From Rhodococcus triatomae BKS 15-14 (GTDB lineage: Bacteria > Actinomycetota > Actinomycetes > Mycobacteriales > Mycobacteriaceae), in assembly GCA_000341795.1 (NCBI GenBank), contig AODO01000020.1, forward strand, positions 62,001-126,000: a stretch of DNA of 64,000 bases. Reading direction: 5' to 3'. Shown piece by piece: positions 43,627-53,408 of this stretch. A model generated the notes under the pieces. That model made no database searches. It was not told where the DNA came from and was given only the letters and a program-made list of their open reading frames with translations. Position 1 is the first letter of the stretch; the number at the start of each line of letters is the position of its first letter. The position numbers and the translations under genes are program-made.

Positions 43627-43790
43627 CCGGAACGCGACGAGTATCACACAGGCATGTGGGTCATGTCACACACTTTCGGCCGATGCAGGTTAAACCCGCT
43701 GCCGTCGTTGCCGTCCGCGTCTCACATGCCCGATTCGGCACCATCGGCCACTTGTCCACGTGAGACGAACGAGTGAGATACGTTCATCTC

Positions 43791-44408
43791 GTGTCCAGTG
43801 CCGCAAGGAGCAGCTCCCGCGCCGAACGACGCGTCACGATCGAGCGTGCGCAGACGGCGACGATTGCCCGCGCCGCGGCCGACGAGTTCCGGAACGCCGG
43901 CGTCAGGCGGGCCAGCATCGACCGCATCGCCGACGCGGCCGGCGTCAGTCGCAGCACCCTCTACCGCCGGTTCCCCAGGAAGGAAGACCTGCTCGGCGAG
44001 GTCGTCGTCCAGCTGCGCCACAGCTACGCCGGGGAGATCGGATCCCGCATCGTCGGGACGGATCCACGCACGGCACTCGTCGAGATCTTCGTCGTCGCGG
44101 TGACCGGGTTCCGATCGGACACCCTGGTGCAGAAGATCCTGGCCGATCAGCCCGAGGCGCTCGAGATGTTCGTGGGCTTCGAGGCGCCGCAGGTGGAGAC
44201 GCTGATACGGGAGTTCAGCAAGGGCATCGCGGACTCGCTGCGCGCGGTCGGCGCGTCGATGCCCGATCAGGATCTGCGTCAGGCCTCCGAGACCGTCTTC
44301 CGGTTGATCACGTCGTTCGCCCTGACACCCACGCACTCGTTCGACCTCGACGACCCCGACGCGGTGCGTCAGTACGCCACGAAGGTCCTCGCCCCGATGA
44401 TCTGGTGA
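43791..44408 (+). CDS. TetR family transcriptional regulator
   Basis: A 205-aa regulator. The helix-turn-helix reads ASIDRIADAAGVSRSTLYRR (about residues 40-59), preceded by the usual IARAAADEFRNAGV helix, and a helical ligand domain follows. The GTG at 43791 is chosen because TACGTT stands seven bases before it, as for a leaderless transcript; a GTG at 43773 is the alternative. It is divergent from the mce operon, across two palindromes, and is its most likely repressor. Ligand unknown, perhaps an acyl-CoA or sterol-type lipid. Confidence 0.85.
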   Translation: MSSAARSSSRAERRVTIERAQTATIARAAADEFRNAGVRRASIDRIADAAGVSRSTLYRRFPRKEDLLGEVVVQLRHSYAGEIGSRIVGTDPRTALVEIFVVAVTGFRSDTLVQKILADQPEALEMFVGFEAPQVETLIREFSKGIADSLRAVGASMPDQDLRQASETVFRLITSFALTPTHSFDLDDPDAVRQYATKVLAPMIW

Positions 44409-44491
44409 ACCGACGGAGTGGCGTCACCGCGGCCGCATTCCAGCAGGCCCGGGCGGAATACGCGCGGATTCCGTTCTGGCAGGATGCCCCC

Positions 44492-44779
44492 ATGAGTCTC
44501 CAGCACAACACCTACTTCGACGACGCCGTGCAGAGCGTCGCCTACCAGCGATCGGCGGGCCGCGCCTCCGTCGGCGTCATGGACGCCGGACAGTACCACT
44601 TCGGCACCGACGCCCCCGAGCGCATGACCGTCGTCGACGGAGAACTCCGTGTGAAGCTCCCCGGCGCCGAGTGGCAGCAGTTCCCGGCCGGCACCAGCTT
44701 CGAGGTGCCGGGTTCGAGTGGGTTCGACCTCGAGGTCGAGGTGCCCACGGCCTACCTCTGCGAGTACCTCGAAGGCTGA
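44492..44779 (+). CDS. ppnP: pyrimidine/purine nucleoside phosphorylase
   Basis: A 95-aa cupin-like protein of the PpnP (YaiE, DUF1255) family that splits nucleosides with phosphate to free bases and pentose-1-phosphate. It has NTYFDDAVQSVAYQ, SVGVMDAGQYHFGTD, ERMTVVDGELRVKLPG and the closing CEYLEG typical of the family; the length is the family's usual 93-95 aa. CAGGA stands a few bases before the ATG. It follows tetR by 83 bases on the same strand. Confidence 0.9.
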   Translation: MSLQHNTYFDDAVQSVAYQRSAGRASVGVMDAGQYHFGTDAPERMTVVDGELRVKLPGAEWQQFPAGTSFEVPGSSGFDLEVEVPTAYLCEYLEG

Positions 44780-45111
44780 TTCGCCGACTCCACGTCTCAC
44801 GCTCCACTGCCGGACCGGTCGGCGTGGGTCGGGCCGGCCGAGGTGCAGGGATCGATTCACGCCGCCGGAAACGGTGCGCGGGCCCGAGCGTCCCCTCCGC
44901 AGTGACGATGAACATCCCGGTCGGGGTCGTGCGTCGCGGGTGACCTGACTAGTCTCGACAGGGCGTCAGTTAGGTGGCGGGTAACCGGACCCCATCGGGG
45001 CCGACACCACATCTGCTGTTGTACGAGATATTGGTCACTGTCACCACCACGTGGCCGAGACGAGATGCGAACACCAATCGCGTCTGCTGAGACGGGAGCA
45101 AAGAACAGAAC
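44780..45111. other. non-coding region upstream of icd
   Basis: No credible gene is present. It must carry the icd promoter; TTGTAC near 45019 and AT-rich bases after it are weak candidates. No strong hairpin or operator was recognised. Confidence 0.5.
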
Positions 45112-47349
<2,238 letters not shown>

Positions 47350-47373
47350 GCCGGAACGCACCCCGCCACGTGG

Positions 47374-47410
47374 CGACGGGCCCGCACCCTTCCCGGGTGC
47401 GGGCCCGTCG
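47374..47410. terminator. 16-bp perfect stem-loop between convergent genes
   Basis: Arms 47374-47389 and 47395-47410 with a TTCCC loop, midway between the icd stop (47349) and the stop of the convergent gene (47435). It can end transcription from both sides. Confidence 0.85.
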
Positions 47411-47434
47411 TCGTTCGGCGGTGCCGTCCGGCGG

Positions 47435-49312
47435 TCACGGGATCGCTTCGGTGCCCGGCACCACGACGCCGACCGGTCCCGATCCGAGGCACAGTTCCAG
47501 GCCCGGGGTGACGGGCCGCACCGACAGCGCCGACCCGGTCCCGTAGATCCGCACGAACGCCTGGTGCAGACCGGCCCGCACGGGCACGTCCACCGGCGCA
47601 CCTGCACCGAGACCGACCGAGACCGTCCCGTCGACGGACGCGTGATAGTTGAGCACCGCCGTCCACTCCCAGATCATCAGCGGCCCGCTCAGCGGTACGT
47701 CCCCACCGGCCGGGCCGATGCGGGTGCCGCAGCCGGGCTCCTGTCCCTGCACCGTCCAGCGCGTCGGGTCAACGGTCGCGGACACCAGACGGCCCGACTG
47801 GTCGAGAGCGCGCAACTCCGATGTCGACGAGGCGAACGCGGGACGGTCGGTGAGCGGCCCGAACACCCGGGAGGCCATGTTCCACGGCGCCGCGACCGGC
47901 AGCAGCGTCATCAGCGACACCGGCTGGTCGAGCAGCGGCACGTCCCGGTGTTCCGCCAGCGAATCCCGGGCGGCGGCCAGGTACCCGGCCCCGGGGTTGG
48001 CCTCCCAGCTGCGCGCGAACGTCACCGTCGACCAGAGACAGGAGGTGACGAGCAGGGCCGTGATCGCCGCGACGAACGGTGGCGTGGAAACGGGCTGCAG
48101 CAGCGGCCCGACGCGTCCGAGATCGGGGCGGCGCGGCGCCCGGATCAGCAGCGCGAGCCCGAGCACGAGCATGACGGCGCTGTCGCTCGTGTATCTCAGT
48201 GACTGCGCAATCTCGTAGACGGTGTCGGGGCCGGAGCGGGCCAGCATCATCGCCACTTCCGAGGCCGCGACGTACGCGACCATCGTCACCCACACCCACC
48301 CGGTCCGCTGCTTGCATCGCAGTGTCAGGACGACGGCGAGGGCGACCACGGCCCAGGCCGCGACGACCAGACCGGTCGGCGGGATCGCCCACGGAGGGCC
48401 CGGCGGCCACCGCTCCCATCGCCACGGGCCACCGAGCAGGGCGGGCACGACGCCGAGGCTGGTTCCGTGGTGCACGAACATCGCCGCCTCGGCGGGTGCC
48501 GGAAAACGTAGCTCCGAGTCGACGACGGCGAGGTACACGGCAGCCCACGCCCCGAGAACGGCACCGCACCCGAGCCACAACGGCCGGCCGGACCGCCACG
48601 CGGCGAGCACCGGAGAACGGGTCCCGTCGACCCGCGCCGCCAGCGCGACGACGGCGAACGCGACGAACGGAACGAGGACCGACTTCTCGAAGAACGCCAG
48701 CGCGACGACTGTCACCACGGTGCCCGTCAGCGCGTACCTGCGGCGACCGGTGCGGGCGAGCAGCAGTGCGTCACCCGCCACCCAGGCGAGCGCTGCCTGC
48801 AGCGGCAGCGAGTTCAAGCCGGCCGCCCACCATGCGAACGGCGGCAGGGTCAGCGGGGTGAACAGGTACAGCGCCAGCACTGCCGGCAGCACCGGGCGTG
48901 GGCCCAGCACCAGCCACAACACGCGCAGCACGGCGAGAGCGGCCAGCAGCTGCAGCGCAATCAGCGTTGCAGCGGGCACCGACCACTGCAGGGGCGCGAG
49001 CATCGTCGTCACACCGGCGACGAGGAAGGCCGCAGGCATGAAGTGGCCGTCGTGGTCGTAGAACAGGAACTCCGGCGAGAGCAGCGGCATCGCGGACGAG
49101 CGTCCGATGAGGATCAGGTCGTCCCAGTAGAGGTTGCCGCCGAGGACGAGCGACCCACGGACGACGGCCTGAGCGGCGATCAGCACCAGCGCGGTGCCGA
49201 GCACCACCCGTGGCGACGGCGGCCATGTGCGGAGGAGCCGTCCGACCGCGTCCGACTGCGCCGTCACGGTCGACGCCCTCTGCGTGTCGACCGTCACCGC
49301 GTCAGCACCCAC
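47435..49312 (-). CDS. large polytopic membrane protein, possibly a GT-C glycosyltransferase
   Basis: A 625-aa protein with about eleven hydrophobic segments in its first 440 residues and an outer C-terminal beta-rich domain of about 150 residues. NLYWDDLILIGRS in the first outer loop has the Asp-Asp pair often seen in GT-C glycosyltransferases, and DHDGHFMPAAFLVAG follows. No complete GT-C signature is present, so the call is tentative. Such enzymes use polyprenyl-linked sugars outside the membrane, which would suit arabinogalactan or lipoglycan work. Single gene, convergent with icd. Confidence 0.6.
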   Translation of the reverse strand: MGADAVTVDTQRASTVTAQSDAVGRLLRTWPPSPRVVLGTALVLIAAQAVVRGSLVLGGNLYWDDLILIGRSSAMPLLSPEFLFYDHDGHFMPAAFLVAGVTTMLAPLQWSVPAATLIALQLLAALAVLRVLWLVLGPRPVLPAVLALYLFTPLTLPPFAWWAAGLNSLPLQAALAWVAGDALLLARTGRRRYALTGTVVTVVALAFFEKSVLVPFVAFAVVALAARVDGTRSPVLAAWRSGRPLWLGCGAVLGAWAAVYLAVVDSELRFPAPAEAAMFVHHGTSLGVVPALLGGPWRWERWPPGPPWAIPPTGLVVAAWAVVALAVVLTLRCKQRTGWVWVTMVAYVAASEVAMMLARSGPDTVYEIAQSLRYTSDSAVMLVLGLALLIRAPRRPDLGRVGPLLQPVSTPPFVAAITALLVTSCLWSTVTFARSWEANPGAGYLAAARDSLAEHRDVPLLDQPVSLMTLLPVAAPWNMASRVFGPLTDRPAFASSTSELRALDQSGRLVSATVDPTRWTVQGQEPGCGTRIGPAGGDVPLSGPLMIWEWTAVLNYHASVDGTVSVGLGAGAPVDVPVRAGLHQAFVRIYGTGSALSVRPVTPGLELCLGSGPVGVVVPGTEAIP

Positions 49313-49354
49313 CTTTCGCCTCGCCGTCCCTGGATCACGCAGCCCACCGGTTCG

Positions 49355-50053
49355 TCACCGGCTCCTCGGAAGCGCAGCCCGGAACCGTTCGAAACGGTCC
49401 ACGAGCTCGGACGGGCATGCCAGCGCAGGCAGGTGACCGCTGTCGATCTCGTCCGGCTCGATGCCGAGCCGCTCCCGCACGACACGGCGCATGAAGTCCG
49501 CGGGGAACAACCGGTCACTGCGTGCGAGCAGGAACCGTGTCGGCACGTCGGGCCACGCGGGCATCGGGATCGTCTGTTCGAAAGGGGTGTTGGACTGTTG
49601 CCGGGCGCCGTCCAGCGCGACGGCGAGAACGTCGGCGGGGACGTCGTGCAGGAACGTGACCATCGGGTCGAACTCGGCGTCGGGGTCGCGGCCCTCCCGG
49701 ATGTCGAGGGTCCGCCTGGCGGCCTCCTGACCGGTGTTCGACCACCAGTCGCCGGGCACCTCGCCCTCGGCCGGGATCATCGCCGCGACGAGCACGGCGA
49801 GGCGCACGTCGATGCGCGGACAGAGAAGCGGGACGAGCAGTCCCGCCATCGACTGCGCCACCAGGATCACGTCGGAACGGTCGCCGACCGCATCCACCAC
49901 GACGTCGGCGTACTCGCGCAGTCCGGCGGCGTCGTCGTCACTCGGCAGGTCCGGCGCGATCACCTCGTGACCGCGCGCCCGCAGTCGCGGAGTGACGAAC
50001 TGCCAGTACGCCGCGTCACCTCCGGCACCGGGCAGCAGCACGTAGGTCGCCAT
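49355..50053 (-). CDS. alpha/beta-fold hydrolase
   Basis: A small alpha/beta hydrolase of 232 aa of the salicylate-esterase/EstA-like type. The oxyanion loop is LLPGAGGDAAYW (6-17), the nucleophile elbow is AQSMAG with Ser68, and the C-terminal His is in SGHLPALACP. The catalytic Asp is likely in LARSDRLFP. No leader or membrane segment. It precedes the large membrane protein gene on the same strand by 42 bases and may share its transcript. Substrate unknown. Confidence 0.83.
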   Translation of the reverse strand: MATYVLLPGAGGDAAYWQFVTPRLRARGHEVIAPDLPSDDDAAGLREYADVVVDAVGDRSDVILVAQSMAGLLVPLLCPRIDVRLAVLVAAMIPAEGEVPGDWWSNTGQEAARRTLDIREGRDPDAEFDPMVTFLHDVPADVLAVALDGARQQSNTPFEQTIPMPAWPDVPTRFLLARSDRLFPADFMRRVVRERLGIEPDEIDSGHLPALACPSELVDRFERFRAALPRSR

Positions 50054-50126
50054 GGTGCGAGGCTAGCGCCTGCGCGTCCTCCCGGCGGTTCTCGCCACCG
50101 AGAGGACGCACGAGGCGGCGCGTCGC

Positions 50127-51710
50127 CTACACCGAGCGGGCGGAGCCTTCCCAGTACCGGGCCCGCAGTGCCTTCTTGTCGAGCTTTCCGATCGGCGTCA
50201 GCGGGAGGGAGTCGACGAAGTCGACGGTCTTCGGGGCGTGCACCGCGCCCTTCGCGTCCTTGACCATGGCGGACAGCTCGGCGCCGTCGACGCTCTGACC
50301 GTCACGCAGGACGACGCACGCCTTGACCGCCTCGCCCCACTTCTCGTCGGGGACACCGACGACGGCGACGGACGCGACGGCGGGGTGCGCGGAGATGACG
50401 TCCTCGATCTCCCGGGGGAAGACGTTGAATCCGCCGGTGACGATCATGTCCTTCTTGCGGTCGACGATGAACAGGAAGCCGTCCTTGTCGGCGCGGGCGA
50501 TGTCGCCGGTGTGCAGCCACCCACCCTTCAACGCCTCGGCGGTCTCCGCGGGCTTGTTCCAGTACTCCTTCATCACCAGCGGTCCCCGGACGCAGATCTC
50601 GCCGAGCTCGCCGCGAGGCACCTCGTTGAGGTCGTCGTCGAGCAGCTTGACGTTCAGCCACGGCACCGGACGACCGCAGGACGCGAGCCGGTCCAGGTCC
50701 CCGTTCGTCGGAGCTTCCAGGAGATGCTCCTCCTTGCGCAGCACCGAGATGGTCATGCCGCACTCGGACTGACCGAAGTACTGGAAGAAGATCGGCCCGA
50801 ACTTCTCGATGCCCTCCCGCAGCCGCGCCGGGGACATCGCGGACGCGCCGTAGTACAGGGTCTGCAGGCTGGATACGTCACGGGTCTGCAGGTCGGGGTG
50901 ATCGAGCAGCATGTAGATCATCGTCGGGACCAGCATCGTCGCCGTGATCTTGTGCTTCTCGATCGCCTCGAGCACCGCGCCGGGCTCGAAGGCGGGCAGT
51001 ACGACGAGCGAACCTCCCCGCATCAGGGTCGGAACGAAGAACGCCATGCCGGCATGCGATAGCGGCGTGCAGGCCAGGAAGCGCATCTCGTCCGGCCACT
51101 GCCACTCGGCCATCTGGATCTGCGGCAGCGTGACGCCGGAGGCGAACGTGTTGACCACGCCCTTCGGCTTGCCGGTGGTGCCGCCGGTGTAGACCATGCT
51201 CGACGCGTCGTCGCCGTCGACGTCCGCGGCGACGAGGGGGGCCGGTTCGAAGCCCGCGGCCAACGCGAGGATGTCGGTGCCCACCTCGGAGGGGCCGAGC
51301 GAGAAGAAGTTCTTCAGGGTGGGGACCGTGGCCTTGAGTTCGGCAGCGCGGCCCTCGAAGGCGGTCGGGTCGAAGATCAGTGTCTCGATCTCGGCGTCGC
51401 CGAGGATGTAGGTGTGGTCGTCGACGGACCCCATCGGCGCGAGGGCGGTGTTGCGGCAGCCGAGAATCATCTGCGATCCGACGCTGATCAGGACCTCGGG
51501 GCGGTTCTTCGACAGCATCGCCACCGTGGAGCCCTTGCCGATGCCCTGCGAGGCGAGTGCCTGAACGAAGCTGCTGATCTGGTCACGCATCTGTCCGCCG
51601 GTGAGCACCACGTCGCCGAGGTACAGCGCGGGCCGGTCGGCGTTCCGGTCGAGCGCGGTGATCAGCAGGTCCGCAAGGAACTGCGGCCGATGCAGGACGT
51701 CGGTGGTCAT
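50127..51710 (-). CDS. acyl-CoA synthetase (FadD-type AMP-forming ligase)
   Basis: A 527-aa adenylate-forming ligase. The AMP loop is SMVYTGGTTGKPKGVV (about residues 170-185), followed by YFGQSECGMT, GGWLHTGDIARADKDG and the terminal catalytic Lys in PIGKLDKKALR. It activates a carboxylic acid to its acyl-CoA; whether fatty, sterol-derived or aromatic cannot be read. The ATG at 51710 begins MTTDVLHRPQFLADLL. A KstR-like half-palindrome lies 62-75 bases upstream. It is divergent from the FNR-type reductase gene. Confidence 0.87.
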   Translation of the reverse strand: MTTDVLHRPQFLADLLITALDRNADRPALYLGDVVLTGGQMRDQISSFVQALASQGIGKGSTVAMLSKNRPEVLISVGSQMILGCRNTALAPMGSVDDHTYILGDAEIETLIFDPTAFEGRAAELKATVPTLKNFFSLGPSEVGTDILALAAGFEPAPLVAADVDGDDASSMVYTGGTTGKPKGVVNTFASGVTLPQIQMAEWQWPDEMRFLACTPLSHAGMAFFVPTLMRGGSLVVLPAFEPGAVLEAIEKHKITATMLVPTMIYMLLDHPDLQTRDVSSLQTLYYGASAMSPARLREGIEKFGPIFFQYFGQSECGMTISVLRKEEHLLEAPTNGDLDRLASCGRPVPWLNVKLLDDDLNEVPRGELGEICVRGPLVMKEYWNKPAETAEALKGGWLHTGDIARADKDGFLFIVDRKKDMIVTGGFNVFPREIEDVISAHPAVASVAVVGVPDEKWGEAVKACVVLRDGQSVDGAELSAMVKDAKGAVHAPKTVDFVDSLPLTPIGKLDKKALRARYWEGSARSV

Positions 51711-51771
51711 GGAAACTCCGCTCAGATAGGCGCCGGGGTGCGTGTGCTGCCTCACACAGTAGATCGAAAAC

Positions 51772-51785
51772 TGACACATGTTCTA
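51772..51785. promoter_or_regulatory. KstR-like operator candidate
   Basis: On the minus strand TAGAACATGTGTCA fits the sterol-regulator KstR consensus T-N2-AAC-N2-GTT-N2-A with one mismatch. It stands upstream of the acyl-CoA synthetase gene. Short motif, so the chance of coincidence is real. Confidence 0.3.
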
Positions 51786-51859
51786 GTGGTTGCGCAAGGA
51801 CGAGCGGTACACCTGCGGATGTTGCGCATCGATATCCGCTCGACTGCGGCCGAGCCGCA

Positions 51860-51865
51860 TATCAT
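51860..51865 (+). promoter_or_regulatory. -10 hexamer for a probable leaderless reductase transcript
   Basis: TATCAT is seven bases before the GTG at 51873, the spacing of a leaderless mRNA. No ribosome-binding site precedes the GTG. Confidence 0.5.
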
Positions 51866-51872
51866 GCACGGC

Positions 51873-52622
51873 GTGAAGGAGCAGGAGTTGGACCTGTGGA
51901 CGGCGACGGTCGTCCAGCATCACCGGCTGCGCGAGGACCTCGCGGTCATTCGCCTCGAAGGTGAGTTCGTCCCGTTCGCAGCCGGGCAGTCGGTCGGCGT
52001 CATCGTCCCGCAGAACCCCAACGTGGGACGGCGCTACTCCCCCGCTCTGCCTCCGTCACTGGACGGCAAGCTCGAGTTCCACGTGCGTGCGGTCCCCGCC
52101 GGCTGGCTCAGTCGCGCCATCGTCACCGACACGGTCGTCGGTGACGAGTGGCAGATCGCCCCGGCGAGCGGGCGTCTCGCCGTCGACCGCGACGCCCGGG
52201 AGGTCATCATGGTCGCGGGTGGCACCGGGCTGGCCCCGCTGCGCGCGATCATCCTCGACCTGACACGGCGGCCGAATCCGCCGCAGGTGTTCCTCTTCGT
52301 CGGCGGCAGGCACCCCCGCGACCTGTACGCCTCCGACATGCTGTGGCTGCTCGACGAGCAACTCGACTGGCTGACCGTGATCCCGGTCGTGGAGGAGATC
52401 CACGACCCCGCGTGGCCCGACGAATGGTACGAACGGGTCCGCGGTGCTCCCGCTTACGGCGACGACCACTTCATCCAGGGCACGCTCGCCGAGGTCGTCA
52501 GCTCCTACGGCGCGTACGTCGACCACCAGGTACTGGTGGTCGGATCGCCGGGGATGGTGCGTTCGACGGTGCGGGCGCTCGTCGACAGCGGCACCCCCGC
52601 AGGGTCGATCCAGGTCGGCTGA
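51873..52622 (+). CDS. ferredoxin/flavodoxin-NADP reductase-like (FNR) protein, no globin domain
   Basis: A 249-aa FAD/NAD-binding reductase. It has the FAD loop RRYSPALPPS, the NAD loop VAGGTGLAPLRAI (about residues 111-123), and the closing VVGSPGMVRSTVRAL. It aligns end to end with the reductase half of the flavohaemoprotein at 57604-58767 (shared GWVS/GWLS, LAVDR/LGVDR and LFVGG stretches), but lacks the globin. So it looks like a paralogue that lost or never had the haem domain. GTG start (or ATG at 51864) with a -10 box just upstream. Electron partner unknown. Confidence 0.85.
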   Translation: MKEQELDLWTATVVQHHRLREDLAVIRLEGEFVPFAAGQSVGVIVPQNPNVGRRYSPALPPSLDGKLEFHVRAVPAGWLSRAIVTDTVVGDEWQIAPASGRLAVDRDAREVIMVAGGTGLAPLRAIILDLTRRPNPPQVFLFVGGRHPRDLYASDMLWLLDEQLDWLTVIPVVEEIHDPAWPDEWYERVRGAPAYGDDHFIQGTLAEVVSSYGAYVDHQVLVVGSPGMVRSTVRALVDSGTPAGSIQVG

Positions 52623-52627
52623 CCCGG

Positions 52628-52665
52628 TGCGCGAGTTCGGCGGTTGCCACCACCGAACTCGCGCA
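52628..52665. terminator. 13-bp stem-loop between convergent reductase and ABC genes
   Basis: TGCGCGAGTTCGG and CCGAACTCGCGCA form a perfect stem around 12 bases (two more G-C pairs inside). It lies six bases after the reductase stop and six before the livF stop. Its arm is nearly the same as that of the hairpin at 3903-3948. Confidence 0.75.
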
Positions 52666-52670
52666 GGTCG

Positions 52671-53408
52671 TCAACTCGCCGTCCGGCCGAAGTAGGCGTC
52701 GCGCAGGACCGCCAGGTCGTCGATCGCCCCGGCGGGCGAATCCATCACCACCTTGCCGATGTCGAGGACGACGACGTGATCGGCGACGCTCATCGCGGCT
52801 TCCACCGCCTGCTCGACCAGCAGTACCGCCAGTCCCGTCTCCTTCAGCGCCTGGACTCGTTCCATCACCTCACCGACGACGACGGGCGCGAGTCCACCCG
52901 ACGGTTCGTCGAGCAGCAGGAGTGTGGGGTTCGACATCAACGCCTGCCCGATGGCGAGCATCTGCTGCTGCCCGCCGGACATCGATCCGGCGAGCAGCGC
53001 CCGCTTGTCGCCGAGAATCGGGAACAGGTCGTAGATCCGCTCGACGTCGCCGCGCAGGGCGGAGCGCCGCATCCGGCGGGTGTACCCGCCGAGCAGCAGG
53101 TTCTGCTCCACCGTCTGCCGGTGGAAGACCCTCTTGCCCTCCTGGACGTACGCCATTCCGCTGCGGACCCGCCGGTGTGCGGGCATCGACGAGATGTCGT
53201 CGCCACCGAACTCGACCGAACCCGCCGAGACCTTGTTCAGCCCGGAGATCGCGCGCAGGGTGCTGGTCTTCCCGGCCCCGTTGCGGCCGAGCAACGCGGT
53301 CACCTGCCCCGGCCGGACGTCCAGGTCGACCCCCCACACAACCCGCATGTCCCCGTAGCCGGTTTCCAGATCTCTTACGCGCAGAATCGGTTTCGCCACG
53401 TCGGTCAC
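52671..53408 (-). CDS. livF: ABC transporter ATPase, LivF type
   Basis: A 245-aa ATPase of the branched-chain amino acid (HAAT) class. Walker A is GRNGAGKTS (41-49), the signature is SGGQQQML and Walker B is LLLLDEPSGGLAP. It powers the importer encoded directly upstream. The GTG start has GGAGGTGA upstream and overlaps the stop of the fusion gene as GTGA. It is last in the four-gene unit. The substrate is set by the binding protein and remains unknown. Confidence 0.93.
   Translation of the reverse strand: MTDVAKPILRVRDLETGYGDMRVVWGVDLDVRPGQVTALLGRNGAGKTSTLRAISGLNKVSAGSVEFGGDDISSMPAHRRVRSGMAYVQEGKRVFHRQTVEQNLLLGGYTRRMRRSALRGDVERIYDLFPILGDKRALLAGSMSGGQQQMLAIGQALMSNPTLLLLDEPSGGLAPVVVGEVMERVQALKETGLAVLLVEQAVEAAMSVADHVVVLDIGKVVMDSPAGAIDDLAVLRDAYFGRTAS

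Noticed and set aside
44780-45111. A CRP-type site before icd (GGTCACTGTCACC area)
   Set aside because: The half-sites do not fit TGTGA-N6-TCACA and no symmetrical match was found.
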